From: Nostoc sp. LEGE 12450
GTDB taxonomy: Bacteria > Cyanobacteriota > Cyanobacteriia > Cyanobacteriales > Nostocaceae
Assembly: GCF_015206895.1 (NCBI RefSeq)
Contig: NZ_JADEXU010000009.1
Span: forward strand, 1 to 64,000
DNA: 64,000 nucleotides
Direction of reading: 5' to 3'
Part shown: positions 18,201-29,800 of the stretch, piece after piece
Numbering within the stretch: the stretch's first letter is position 1
Layout of the letters: each line of letters starts with the position of its first letter
Translations under genes and position numbers: made by a program
Notes under the pieces: generated by a model
The model's input: only the letters and a program-made list of their open reading frames with translations
Told to the model about the DNA's origin: nothing
Database searches by the model: none

Positions 18201-20874
18201 CATGTTGACTCAACCGTGCTTCGATTTCTCCTAACTCGATACGGAAACCGCGTATTTTTACTTGGTTGTCAATACGTCCCAGGTATTCAATTGTGCCATC
18301 CGGTAAATAACGTGCTAAATCACCAGTTTTATAAAGGCGGGAATGTAGTTCATCGCTAAAAGGGTTAAGGATGAATTTTTCTTTTGTCAACTCTGGACGG
18401 TTGAGGTAGCCTCTTGCTATCCCTGCACCACCAATGTGCAATTCTCCTGGTACACCCACGGGTACTGGTTGCAGATACTCATCTAAGATGTAGATTTGTG
18501 TGTTTGCTATTGGGCGACCGATGGGAACGGCTTGCCGCTCAATTCCTTGCTTGCAAGTCCAGAAGGTTGCATCAATACAAGCTTCTGTCGGCCCGTAGAG
18601 GTTGTGCAAGTTCACATTGAAATTACTCAAGACTTTCTCTTGCAGAGCAACTGGTAAGGCTTCACCTCCGCAGAAGATTTGTTTAAGGGAGTGACAAGTT
18701 TCGAGTCCTCCTTGTTCTATAAGTATTTGTAATAAAGATGGTACAAATTGAACAGTAGTGATCTGCTCTTGAGCAATTAACTTTAACAGGTAAGCAGTAT
18801 CAGCATGACCTCCGGGTTGAGCTAATAGCAACTGTCCACCTACCAACAAAGGAGCGTAGAATTCCCAAACTGAGGCATCAAAGCTAAAGGGAGTTTTTTG
18901 TAGCACTTTGTCTTTTTCAGTCAGGGGGAAGGTTGCTTGCATCCAGAACGTATGGTTGCAAAGGTTGCGGTGAGAAAGCATCACTCCCTTAGGCTGACCT
19001 GTAGAACCAGAGGTATAAATCACATAGGCCAAGTTAGCTGCTTGCACGGTAGTGACTAGATTATCTGGACTTGACTGAGAAATAAACTGCCAGTCAGTAT
19101 CTAAACATATAATCTGCCCTTGATGCTGAGGCAACTTTTCAAGGAGTTGTTGTTGTGTCAGTAGCACTGGAACTTGAGCATCTTCTAGCATAAAGCTCAA
19201 GCGTTCTTGAGGATAATCTGGGTCAAGTGGCAGGTATGCCCCACCCACCTTAAGAATACCTAGTAGTCCCACGACCATTTCTAGCGATCGCTCTACACAA
19301 ATACCTACCAATGTATCTGGTTTTACACCCAAAGACTGCAAGTAATGCGCCAACTGGTTAGCGCGACAGTTCAATTGCTGGTAAGTCAGTTGTTGATTAT
19401 CAAAGATAACTGCTACAGCATCCGGGGTACACTCAACCTGCTCCTCAAACAACTCATGGATACACTTATCAAAAGGATATTCTGCTTGAGTCGAGTTCCA
19501 TTCAACTAATAACTGATGCTGTTCAACTTGTGTAAGCATTGGCAATTGTGAAATCCGCTCTTGTGGATTAGCAACAATCTTTTCCAGTAAGGTCACAAAA
19601 TGCCCAGTCATCCGCTCAATTGTGCTGCTATAAAATAAGTCTGTACTGTACTCCCATACACCCACTAATCCAGCACCAGAGTTGTACATTGATAAGCTCA
19701 AATCAAACTTAGTAGTTTTGCTTTCTGCTGTTAAAAAACTGATAGTTAAACCAGCAAGCTCTAGTTTAGACATGGGCGCATTCTGGAGTGCAAACATTAC
19801 TTGGAACAGTGGTGTATGGCTGAGATTCCGTTCTGGCTGCAATGCTTCAACTACCATTTCAAAAGGCAATTCCTGATGAGTATACGCTCCTAAAGCTATT
19901 TGGCGAACGCGACCAAGTAATTCGTTAAAACTGGGGTCGCCTGCTAAGTTAGTACGCATCACTAAGCTATTGACAAAAAAGCCAATTAACCCTTCTATTT
20001 CGCTGCGATCGCGGTTGGCGACCGATGTCCCTACCAAAATGTCTGATTGCCCTGTGTAGCGGTAAAGTAGGATATCAAAGGCTGTTAATAGAGTCATAAA
20101 GAGAGTACAACCTCCCTCCTGGCTCAGTTTTGTCAGTCTATTAGTCAACTCAACTGAGAGTGTAAATTCTTGAGTTGCACCAGCGAAAGTCTGCACGGCA
20201 GGTCTGGGACGGTCTGTGGGTAGTGACAATAAAGCTGGTGCATCTTTTAATTGTTGTTGCCAATAATTTAGTTGAGTTTGTAGTACATCCCCTTGCAACC
20301 ACTCTCTTTGCCATAAGGCAAAATCTGCGTATTGAATGGGTAGTGGTGCTAAAGGTGACGGCTCACCTTCGGAATAAGCCTTGTACAGTGCTGCTAGTTC
20401 TTGGACAAACACACCCATTGACCAGCCGTCAGAGACAACATGGTGCATACACACTAACAAGACATATTCTGTCTTATTCAACAATACTAATGTTGCTCTA
20501 ATTAGTTCTTGGTTTGCCAAGTCAAAAGGTTGAATAGCTTCTTGTTGTACTAATTGCTGTGTAACAATTTCTTGTTCAGTTGTGGATAAATGCTTCAAGT
20601 TAACAATTGATACAATCCCCTGTTCCTTGCTCCCTGTTCTCTGTTCCCTAATGATTTGTATTGGTTGTCCATTAACAGTGATAAAGTTTGTGCGTAACGC
20701 TTCATGGCGATCGATAATTTCTTGCAAGCTTTGTTTTAAGGCAGCCTGATTGAGATTGCCCACTAGACGCAAAGCTAAGGGGATGTTGTATGAAGCACTG
20801 TTCGGCTCTAACTGGTCTAAAAACCACAAGCGTTGTTGAGCATAAGATAGGGGTAATAATTCTTCAGTAATCAT
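12223..20874 (-). CDS. NRPS3: C-A(Gln)-PCP-E-C-A(?)-PCP-TE, final synthetase
   Basis: This 2883-residue synthetase has two modules. C1 (HHVVSDGWS near 145) is followed by A1 with hand-read code DAWQFGLIDK, which fits Gln. PCP1 (LGGDSI near 1010) is followed by an epimerisation domain (HHLVVDGVSW near 1198, EGHGRED, NYLGQF), so this residue should be D. C2 (SHHLLLDGWS near 1678) looks like a D-L condensation domain. A2 reads DAHIITHVVK, which I cannot assign. It shares HNHYGPSE and HVV with the Pro-type clade. PCP2 (GGHS near 2546) is followed by a thioesterase with GHSFGG near 2676, which would release or cyclise the product. The start overlaps the NRPS2 stop as ATGA. There is no docking domain. 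Two low-complexity or repeat insertions are visible (near 20620-20650 and 14503-14526). Confidence 0.88.
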   Translation of the reverse strand: MITEELLPLSYAQQRLWFLDQLEPNSASYNIPLALRLVGNLNQAALKQSLQEIIDRHEALRTNFITVNGQPIQIIREQRTGSKEQGIVSIVNLKHLSTTEQEIVTQQLVQQEAIQPFDLANQELIRATLVLLNKTEYVLLVCMHHVVSDGWSMGVFVQELAALYKAYSEGEPSPLAPLPIQYADFALWQREWLQGDVLQTQLNYWQQQLKDAPALLSLPTDRPRPAVQTFAGATQEFTLSVELTNRLTKLSQEGGCTLFMTLLTAFDILLYRYTGQSDILVGTSVANRDRSEIEGLIGFFVNSLVMRTNLAGDPSFNELLGRVRQIALGAYTHQELPFEMVVEALQPERNLSHTPLFQVMFALQNAPMSKLELAGLTISFLTAESKTTKFDLSLSMYNSGAGLVGVWEYSTDLFYSSTIERMTGHFVTLLEKIVANPQERISQLPMLTQVEQHQLLVEWNSTQAEYPFDKCIHELFEEQVECTPDAVAVIFDNQQLTYQQLNCRANQLAHYLQSLGVKPDTLVGICVERSLEMVVGLLGILKVGGAYLPLDPDYPQERLSFMLEDAQVPVLLTQQQLLEKLPQHQGQIICLDTDWQFISQSSPDNLVTTVQAANLAYVIYTSGSTGQPKGVMLSHRNLCNHTFWMQATFPLTEKDKVLQKTPFSFDASVWEFYAPLLVGGQLLLAQPGGHADTAYLLKLIAQEQITTVQFVPSLLQILIEQGGLETCHSLKQIFCGGEALPVALQEKVLSNFNVNLHNLYGPTEACIDATFWTCKQGIERQAVPIGRPIANTQIYILDEYLQPVPVGVPGELHIGGAGIARGYLNRPELTKEKFILNPFSDELHSRLYKTGDLARYLPDGTIEYLGRIDNQVKIRGFRIELGEIEARLSQHEDVQACCVIVREDIPGDKRLVAYAVPHLGQTPTISQLRSFLSSQLPQHMIPHAFVLLESLPLLPNGKINRRALPAPESRGELEVSFVAPRNQIEEMLAQIWVEVLRLEQVGIHDNFFELGGDSILSIQIISRAKQTGLQLTLKQLFAHQTIAELATVENIASVIHIEQGLVTGTLPLTPIQHYFFEQNLPEPHHFNQSFLLSVPSDLKAELLKQVLQQLLVHHDALRLRFTQSESTWQQIHSAVTNSVAFSHIDLSALPESEQQTAIETKAASFQASLNLSENLVQVAFFHLGIDKRARLLIFIHHLVVDGVSWRILLEDLQTAYQQLAQGKAIALTAKTTSFKDWSEKLTAYAQSQALKSEVAYWLNESRAAVPPIPVDYTQGANTVASASTVSVSLNEIETRALLQDVPKAYNTQINDVLLTALVLVLAKWTNSSSVLFNLEGHGREDIVDGVDLSRTIGWFTTIFPVLVELQATENPADALKSVKEQLRAIPNKGIGYGLLRYLSQDAEIAAQLQALRQAEISFNYLGQFDQLLNTSSWMQMASESAGHSQSLLNNRAHLLDINSIIAGERLQISWTYSTNVHQQTTIATLAQDFVKILQELIAHCSSPESGGYTPSDFSLVKLNQLELDQLLASLGKTNSKNIEDIYPLSPMQQGMLFESLYAPDSGVYFEQLSFTLKGELNVAAFEQAWQKVVARHSILRTAFVWEQLTQPLQIVYRQVDLNLQTHDWQQLSAQDQQQQLELFLHSQRQQGFQLSQAPLMSLSLMQLSADSYQFVWSSHHLLLDGWSTPLIFKDLLYFYQEISQGETVVVQPAQSYRNYIAWLQKQDLTQAEQFWREKLQGFTSPTSLIVDKPSSKRQQLNSSYSEQQIQLTEQATATLQTFVRQHQLTINNLVQATWALLLSRYNQEKDVVFGATVSGRPPSIVGIESMVGIFINTLPVRVQVTDDTQVLALLKDLQTQQVESEQYSYNSLVDIQGWSEVKRGTPLFESIVVFENYPVDEAVKSPNYSFSIESIHSIEQTNYPLTVIAAPGKQFLVKINYDTSRFDDGAIARLLKHFQTLLEGIIANPQQQISQLSLITPKEKHQLLVEWNNTQTDYPIDKFIHQLFEEQVERTPNAVAVEFETQQLTYYELNCRANQLAHYLKSLGVKPDVLVGLCVERSLEMVVGLLGILKAGGAYVPLDPDYPIERLHFMLEDTQVRVLLTQQQLISKLPQHEGQVHFGSAQCRVCLDTDWAVISQYSQENLITGVEPSNLIYVIFTSGSTGKPKGVALPHRAITNLIQWHLATLQTEVGVLQFASLSFDASIHEMFAAWCSGGTLFIVSETVRLDLDSLIHFLASKPIQKVILPVVVLQQLAEVYGQQKHLFKNITEIITTGEQLQVTRPIVNLFNNLENCSLHNHYGPSETHVVTAFAFSGTPDTWPAYPPIGKPIDNTQMYIVDSNFQPVPIGVTGELYIGGVGLANGYYNRPELTKQKFIPNPFKAEDYLYKTGDLARYLPDGNIEFLGRIDHQVKIRGFRVEPGEIETVLNQHPEIQTTVAIVREDTPGDKRLVAYVVPHEKCVPTISQLRQFLKAKLPPYMVPAIVILDSLPLTPNGKVDRRALQAPADTSDTDKFVAPRSQVELQLTQIWSRILKVDKVGVQDNFFDLGGHSLLTPYLMAQIKQQFGKDIPIASLYQNPTIEQLATIVQADSDSSIWSPLVAIQPNGSKPPLFCLPGAAGTPFYLYDLARCLGSDQPFYSFQANALSGESESITPVEDVAAQYIQALLVVQPQGPYFLAGHSFGGKLAFEMAQQLLHKGHKVALIAILDTTAPFYQEKPEGFDWDNVKWLAQLAGAIEIVYAKELDISDDILQCLVWEDQLKYVLERLKNADILPPDDEITQLKNMVQLLKANSLVNYVPQQVYPIRITLLRASETPAVEESNNEVVSEILQDLTWGWSKFSTEPVDIHFVSGNHVTMMNQPNVQVLAERLKACIEEAQETKGDGV
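14503..14526 (-). repeat. 24-nt repeat in NRPS3 A2 domain
   Basis: It adds eight codons, HFGSAQCR, between EGQV and VCLDTDW. All sister A domains of the cluster run directly from GQ/AH plus a short hydrophobic pair into CLDTDW. The core ACTGAGCGGAGCCGAAGT matches the other insertions of this family. Confidence 0.65.
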
Positions 20875-23800
20875 CTCTTGCTCCTTGGTAGAATGCGTGG
20901 AACAGTTAAGTCTAAGTTTTGTTGCTGTAACTTCCCGATAGATTGCGCTAGTTCAGCTATTGTTGCGCCATTGAACAATTCGCTTAAAGAGAGTTGCACT
21001 TTGAAGCGATCGCGGATGCGTGACACCAGTTGGGTTGCAAGTAGCGAGTGTCCGCCAAGTTCAAAGAAGTTATCATTAATTCCTACTTGCTCTAATCCCA
21101 GCACTTGTGACCACATCTGTGCTAGGGTTTCTTCGACTGGTGTGCGCGGGGCAACATATTTATCTGCAAGGTCGATGTATAAATCAGGTGCGGGCAAGGC
21201 ACGGCGATCTACTTTGCCATTAGGAGTTAGCGGCAATGACTCCAATATGACAAAAGCATTTGGCACCATATAATCTGGGAGTTTTGCTTTAAGGAATTGC
21301 CGCAGGTCGCTGATTGTAGGTGTACAGCCATGATGTGCTACGACGTAAGCGACTAAGCGTTTATCACCAGGGATATCTTCGCGGGCAATCACACAAGATG
21401 CTTGCACATCACGATGTTGGCTTATTGCAGCTTCGATTTCTCCTAACTCAATGCGGAAACCACGTATTTTTACTTGGTTGTCAATGCGACCCAAGTATTC
21501 AATATTTCCATCAGGCAAATAACACGCTAAATCCCCAGTCTTGTATAATTTTGAATTATTAAAGGGATGGGGAATGAATTTTTCTTGTGTCAATTCTGGA
21601 AGGTTGAGGTAGCCTCTTGCTAACCCAATACCTCCAATGTGCAATTCTCCTGGTACACCCACAGGCACTGGTTGCAAATTTTTGTCTAAAATATAGACTT
21701 GTGTATTGGCGATCGCTTTACCAATGGAGATTTTATCGTTGCGATCGGTGCATTTTGCAATCGTGGCACAGACAGTAGCTTCCGTCGGGCCGTAGGCGTT
21801 GAAGAAGTTTCTGCCAACAGACCATTGCCTAATTAATTCAGCAGAACAAGCTTCTCCGGCTATAATCATTGTCTGTAATGCCGGAAGTTCCTCTGCTGGC
21901 ATAACTGCTAACGCCGATGGTGGAAGCGTAATATGGGTAATGCCATGATTGCGTAACTGCTCAATTAATGGTTTCCCTGGCAGTAAAGAGTCTTTTGTTC
22001 CCAAGCACAGCGTTGCACCTGATCCCAGAGCCATTAAGATTTCCGAGATAGAAGCATCAAAACTGAAGGAGGCAAACTGGAGAATGCGACTATCAGGGTC
22101 TACGCTAAAAGTCTGAATTTGAGCTTGAGCTAAGTTGCATAATCCCTTATGCTCAACCATCACACCTTTTGGTCTACCTGTAGATCCTGAGGTATAAATC
22201 ACATTAGCTAGATGGAAAGGTTTAACTGCACTCGCTGGGTTGTCTTGATTATTTTGGGCAATTTGTGACCAAGCTTCATCTAAACAGACAAGCTTTGCTT
22301 GATGTTGAGTCAGCCTTTCAATAAATTGTTGTTGAGTCAGCAGCAACGAAACTTGGGCATCTTTTAACATGAAGCTCAAGCGTTCAGTAGGATATTCTGG
22401 GTCAAGTGGCACATAAGCACCACCTGCCTTGAGAATTCCCAACAATGCCACTACCATTTCTAATGAGCGTTCTACACACAACCCAACCAAGACTTCTGGT
22501 TTGACCCCAAGGATTTGTAGATAATAAGCGAGTTGATTGGCTCTGGCGTTTAACTCGGCGTATGTCAGCCGTTGATCCCCAAATATCACCGCCGTTGCAT
22601 TGGGTGTTTGTTCTACTTGCGCTTCAAACAGTTGGTGAACACATTTATCTGCGGGATACTCTACTTCTGTTTTGTTCCACTCTACTAAAAGTTGATGACG
22701 CTCCTCTGAAGAAACAAAAGATTGCAACTCGTAACGTCCTTGTGGCTCCTTTGCCATTGCCGCCAGAACTCTCAGATAATAATCACTAATCCTGTTAACT
22801 TGTTCGGAGGATAACTCGCAGGAATCGTACTTCAAATTCAGTACTATATCAGAAGAGTTGGGACTGACGCTGAATTGAGCAACAAAAGTCAAGTTTGTTT
22901 GTTCAAAAAACTTTCCACCTAGCAGCTGTAAATTATCGAGTCCCAGTACTTGTTCGTAGACGTGGAAATGGGTAAAATTAAACGCCGTCTCAAATAAAGG
23001 CTCACCACCCAAATTCCTTTGCATTTCCGCCAAAGGATAGCGGCGGTGCGGCAACATTTCTCGTTCTGCTGCAAACACTTTTTGCACCAGGTCTGTCCAA
23101 GTGCCTCCAGCAAATTGCAGGCGGAATGGCAATGTATTGAGGAATAGTCCCAGGACTCGTTCACCATCACTTTGCTCAGGTCGTCCGTTAGCTGCTACAC
23201 CCGTTACTACATCCTCTTCACCAGTGAGGAAATTTAATACTCGCAGATGGGCAGCCAACAACACACTCTTGAGTGTAACTTCTGCGGACTGAGCCAGTTG
23301 TTTTAAGCCTGCAAAAATTTCAGGGGATAAAGTTACCTCTTGCACACCAACTTCTCGAACATTGGTATTTGTTTGCACAAAAGACCAGCGAGGTAATTTG
23401 GTAAAAGTGCTGTCGTTTAACCTTTCACTCCAGTATCGCTCAGTTGACGATGAAGCGATCGCTTGTTGCTCTAAAGCCACAAAATCCCGGAACGCGAGAC
23501 TAAATTGTGGCGATGCATAATCGACTGATTCGCCTAAAAGCGACAAGTAACGCTTAAGCAACTCACTCATCATCGAGGCAACACTCCATCCATCGAGAAT
23601 GGCGTGGTGAAAACTCACAGTCAGATTAAATGCCTCTTGTGTGCGGCGATGAACAAAGAAACGCACTAAGGGAGGATGAGTCCAATCAAAATGCCGTTTC
23701 TTTTCAACTTCAAACCAAGCAGCTAAGGCTTCTTCTTGCTGGGAATGATGCAAATGACACCAATCTTCCACCTGCAAGGGAATCTCAACTTGTCGATAAA

Positions 23801-26800
23801 CCAGTTGCAACGGAATACTGAAACTACTTAGATCAAACGAAGTTCGCAGTACAGCGTGATGATTGACTAAATCTTGAATAGCGACCTGTAAAAGTTGAAC
23901 ATCAAAAGGGGTTTTGAGGTGGAAACTGAAAATATCGTGATAGACTGCACTATCTTGGCTGTACTCACTGTGGTAAATCATTCCCATTTGCAGCATAGCA
24001 AGGGGATAGGCATCCTCTAGACCATCAGGTAACTGCTGTTTGTCTGCTTGAGAGATCAGACTGAATGGTTGAGTTAATTCTAATTCTGTGATGTCATTCT
24101 CTTGTGTTTTCAGTTCTTGGACTAGCTCGTGAATCGTTTGATATTGGAATAACTGTGCAAGAGAGAAACTCAAACCTTGTTCTTTAGCTTGAGACAGCAC
24201 TTGAATACTACGGATAGAATCCCCACCTAAAGCAAAGAAGTTATCATTAATACCTACTTGTTCGACACCGAGAATCTTAGTCCAGATGGCGGCTAATATT
24301 TTCTCTTCTGGAGTGCTAGGTGCGACAAAAACATCTTCTAATTCTGGTCTTGCGGTGTCAGGTACAGGCAAAGCACGACGGTCTACCTTACCATTTGCTG
24401 TCAATGGTAGAACTTCTAACTGCACAAAAGCACTTGGTATCATGTACTCTGGCAGCTTTTGTTTGAGGAAGCGACGTAGTTCTGCGGCTGTGGGAGATTG
24501 TTCTGTTTTCGGCACTATGTAAGCTACTAAACGTTTACTTCGACTCCGCTCAGTACACGTGTTGCCCGGTTCATCCTCCCGAACCAGCACCGCGCTTTCC
24601 CAAATGGCTGAGTGTTGCGCTAGTAGTGCCTCAATTTCTCCCAACTCAATGCGGAAACCGCGAATTTTCACTTGTTGGTCAATTCGCCCTAAATACTCCA
24701 ACTCGCCATTGGGCAAATAACGTGCTAGGTCGCCGGATTTATATAGTCGTGCTTTTGGGTTATTGCTAAAGGGATTAGAGATAAACCTCTGTGCTGTGAG
24801 TTCAGGGCGATTAAGATAGCCACGCGCTACCCCAGCACCGCCAACGTACATCTCGCCAGGAACCCCAATCGGTACTGGCTTTTGATGTTCATCTAGCACA
24901 TACACCTGTAAGTCAGGAATCGGACGACCAATTACACTTGCCGTGCTATTCAAATCGGCTTTGCTCAATGGACGGTAGGTGACGTGTACAGTAGTTTCCG
25001 TAATCCCGTACATATTTACTAACTGTGGCAATTGGTCGCCGTGACGCTCAAACCAAGGCTGTAAACTCTTGAGTTCTAAGGCTTCTCCACCGAAAATTAC
25101 CAAGCGTAAGTTCAAATCCTCAGTAGTTGCTGTTGACTGTTCGGCTTGAATCAACTGACGGAAAGCTGAGGGTGTTTGATTGAGAATTGTGACTTTCTCT
25201 TGACATAACAATTCATAGAAAGACTCAGGCGATCGCGTCACTAAATAAGGCACTACTACCAGTCGTCCACCATAAAGTAAAGCTCCCCAAATTTCCCAAA
25301 CAGAGAAATCGAAAGCGTAAGAGTGGAACATTGTCCAGACATCATCTTGATTGAAGTGATACCAAGAATTTGTCGCTTCAAATAGACGAACTACATTTGA
25401 GTGGTTGACTAAGGTGCCTTTCGGTTGACCTGTAGATCCTGATGTGTAAATGACATAAGCTAAGTTATCAGTTGTTAAGCCACTAACGAGATTATTTTTA
25501 CTTTCGGTGGATATGTCTTCCCAGTCTTTATCTAAGCACAGTACATGTGCCCCATGTTCTGGTAAGCTAGTGAGCAATTTCTCTTGAGTCAACAGGACTG
25601 ATACCTGTGAATCATTTAGCATATATGCCAAACGCTCTTGAGGATAGTCTGGGTCAAGTGGCACATAAGCCCCACCAGCTTTGAGAATACCTAATATTCC
25701 CACGATTGTTTCTAGCGATCGCTCAACACACAACCCAACCAGCACATCCGCTCCCACGCCCAAAGACTTCAGGTAATGCGCTAACTGATTGGCACGGCAG
25801 TTTAATTCAAAGTAAGTCAGTTGTTGATTTTCAAACACCACTGCTACAGCATCTGGTGTACGCTCTACCTGTTCCTCAAACAATTGATGGATACACTTAT
25901 GCTGGAGATAATCCGCTTGAGTATCATTCCACTCAACTAATAACTGCTGTTGCTCAACTTCTGTCAGCAGAGGTAACTGTGAAATCTTCTGCTGTGGGTT
26001 AGCAACAATACCTTCAAGCAACGTCACAAAATGCCCAGTCATCCGCTTGATTGTGCTGGCATCAAACAAATTAGTGCTATATTCCCATACACCCACTAGT
26101 CCAGCACCTGTACTGAGCGTAGTCGAAGTAGCAGTGTTCTGCATTAACAAAGACAAATCAAACTTGGCAGTTGCGCCTGCTGCCGGTAAAGAACTGATAG
26201 TTAAGCCAGTAAGCTCTACTTCAGGTATAGGGGCATTCTGGAGTGCAAACATCACCTGGAACAGTGGAGTATGTCTGAGATCCCGTTGGGGCTGCAATGC
26301 TTCCACTAGCATTTCAAAAGGCAAATTCTGATGAGAGTATGCATCCATTGCCATTTCTCGAACGCGACCAAGTAATTCGCTAAAACTGGGGTTGCCTGCC
26401 AAGTTGGTACGCATCACTAAGGTATTGACAAAAAAGCCAATTAACCCTTCTATTTCACTGCGATCGCGATTTGCGATCGGTGAACCAACCAAAACGTCAT
26501 CAGATCCTGTATAACGATAAAGCAAGGTATCATAAGCTGCTAACAGCGTCATAAACAGAGTACAACCTTGCTCTTGGCTTAGTTTTACCAATCTATTAGT
26601 TAACTCAACTGATAGTACAAACTCTTGATGTGCGCCAGCGAAAGTCTGCACAGCAGGTCTGGGCCGGTCTGTGGGTAACGACAATAAAGCTGGTGCATCT
26701 TTGAGTTGCTGTTGCCAGTAACTCAGATGGCTTTCCAGCACATTTCCTTGTAACCAGTTTCGTTGCCAGATGGCAAAATCTGCATACTGAATCGCTAATG

Positions 26801-29800
26801 GTGTTAAAGGTGATGGTCGATTTTGAGAATAAGCATTATAAAGTGCTGCTAGTTCTTGCACAAACACACCTATTGACCAAGCATCAGAGACTACATGGTG
26901 CATACACATTAACAAGATGTGTTCTGTCTCATTAAGAACTACTAATGTCGCCCTAATTAATGCTTCACTAGCGAGATCAAATGGTTGAATAGCTTGTTTT
27001 TGTGCTAATTGCTGTACGGCTATTTCTTGTTCGGTTGTAGATAAATGCTTGAAATCAACAGCTGAGACTGTCCAATTTGGTTGTGTTTGGATGATTTGAG
27101 TTGGTTGTCCATTAACGACGACGAAATTGGTACGTAAAGCTTCGTGGCGATAAATAATTTCTTGTAAGCTTTGCTCTAAAGCAACTTGATTGATATTTCC
27201 GACTAGACGTAAAGCTATGGGTAAATTGTATAAGGCACTGTTCGGCTCTAATTTGTCTAAAAACCACAAACGCTGTTGAGCAAATGACAGTGGTAAGTCT
27301 GCATTTTTTGGTCTTGGTAAGGGTAAGATAGGCAGTGCAGACATATCTAAGTCCTGTTGCTGCAACTGCTCAATTGCTTGTGCTAATTCTGCTACTGTTG
27401 CTTTGGCAAACAACTCACGCAATGGTAGTTCCACTTTGAAAATGTTGCGGATGCGTGAAACCAGTTGCGTTGCTAGTAGCGAGTGTCCTCCAAGTTCAAA
27501 GAAGTTATCATTAATGCCCACTTGCTCTACTTTCAGCACTTGCGCCCAAATTTGTGCCAGCATTTCTTCAACGGGGGTGCGCGGGGCTATATATTTGGCT
27601 TTGAGTTCGCTGTGTAAATCTGGTGCGGGTAGAACGCGGCGGTCTACCTTGCCGCTAGGAGTTAATGGCAACGACTCCAATATCACAAAAGCATTGGGTA
27701 TCATGTACTCTGGCAGCTTTGCTTTGAGAAATTGCCGCAGTTCATTGATTGAGAGTATACAGTGCTGATGCGGCACTACGTAGGCGACTAAACGCTTACT
27801 TCGACTCCGCTCAGTACAAGTATCAACTGGGGTATCTTCGCGGGCGATGACACAAACTGCTTGTACATCACTATGTTGGCCTAATACTGCTTCAATTTCG
27901 CCCAACTCAATGCGAAAACCACGTATTTTTACTTGGTTATCGATACGACTCAAGTATTCAATGTTGCCATCTGTTAAATAGCGTACTAAATCCCCAGTTT
28001 TATATAATCTACTCTCTCCTATCTCATCGAACGGGTTTAAAATGAACTTCTCTTGTGTCAACTCTGGACGATTGAGGTAGCCCTTAGCTAGGGAAACACC
28101 ACCGATGTACAACTCTCCTGGGACACCAATAGGTACAGGCTGTAAATATTTATCTAAAATATAAGTTTGTGTATTTGCAATTGGCTTTCCAATCGGAGGA
28201 AGTAACGGCCAATTTTCCACTGGCTCAGTCAGTCTAAAAGTAGTAACCACATGACTTTCCGATGGCCCATAATGATTGTGCAATGTAGAATCACTAAGTT
28301 TGTCCAACCATTGAGAAATCGCCGGAGTAATCTGCAATTGTTCCCCAGCAGTAATAATTTCCCTCGGATGACTATTAACTAACTCACTATCAATAGCGAC
28401 TTCAGCTAGTTGCTGTAAAACAACAAAGGGAACAAAAAGCCTCTCAATAGCTTTTTCTTCGAGGAAACCTAACAAAGCTACTGGATCTCGGCGTAGTTCC
28501 TCCGCAATTAAGAACAATGTGCCTCCCGAAAACCAGGTAGTGAATATTTCTTGGAAGGAGACATCAAAGCTAATAGGGGCAAATTGCAGGGTTTTTGCTC
28601 CAGTAGAAATTGTATTATTTTGAAGTTGCCACAGAATCAGATTGCAAAGAGCAAGCTGATTAAGGGCTACACCTTTAGGTTTACCCGTAGAACCAGAGGT
28701 ATAAATTATATAAGCTAAATTATTCGTTTGTACACTAGTAATGGTATTGTGCTGACTTGAGTTAGAAATTGCCTGCAAGTCAGTATCTAAGCAAACAAGA
28801 TGTGCTTGATGCTCAGGCAGTCTCTCAAGGAGTCGCTGCTGGGTCAGTAGCACTGAAACTTGAGCATCTTCAAGCATGAAACTCAGGCGCTCGCTGGGAT
28901 ACTCTGGGTCAAGTGGCAGATAAGCCCCACCTGCCTTGAGAATTCCCAACAATGCCACTACCATTTCTAATGAACGCTCCACACATAAACCGACCAGCAC
29001 ATCGGCTTTCACACCCAAAGACTGCAAGTAATGTGCCAACTGGTTAGTGCGACAGTTCAATTGGTGGTAAGTCAGTTGTTGATTTTCAAACACCACTGCT
29101 ATAGCATCTGGTGTAAGCTCCACCTGCTCCTCAAACAACTCATGAATACACTTATCAAGGGGATAGTCAGTTTGAGTATCGTTCCACTCGACAAGTAACT
29201 TTCGTTGTTCCGGTTTTGTCAGCAGGGGCAATTGCGAAATTTGCTCTTTGGGATTAGCAACAATGCCTTCTAGCAAAGTTACAAAATGACCCGCCATCCG
29301 CTCGATAGTGCCTGGATCAAACAAGTCGGTGTTGTACTCCCACGTACTAACTAGTCCAGTGCTAGTATTTTCCATAAATAAAGTCAAATCAAACTTAGCA
29401 GTTGTCCTTTCTGTCATTAATGGACTGACAGTTAACCCAGTCAGATCCACTTGAGATATGGAAGCATTCTGGAGGAGAAACATCACCTGAAACAACGGTG
29501 TATGGCTGAGATCCCGTTCTGGCTGCAATGCTTTTACCAACTCCTCAAAAGGCAGGTCTGAATGAGCGTAAGCTTGCGACATCAGTTGACGCACTCGACT
29601 TAGCAACTGCTTAAAACTGGGATTACCTGATAAATCGGTACGTAGCACTAAAGTATTGACAAAAAAGCCAATCAAGTCTTCAGTTTCTAAGCGATCGCGG
29701 TTAGCAATGGGCGTACCCACTAAAATGTCATCAGAGTCTGTATAGCGATAAAGTAAGGTAACAAATGCTGTAAACAGCGTCGTGAACAGGGTGGCTTTTT

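Noticed and set aside
18102-18620. Plus-strand frames inside NRPS genes (also near 20175, 21320, 35534, 37724, 42521)
   Set aside because: They are antisense shadows of strongly conserved A and C domain codons and recur at the same domain positions in each module.
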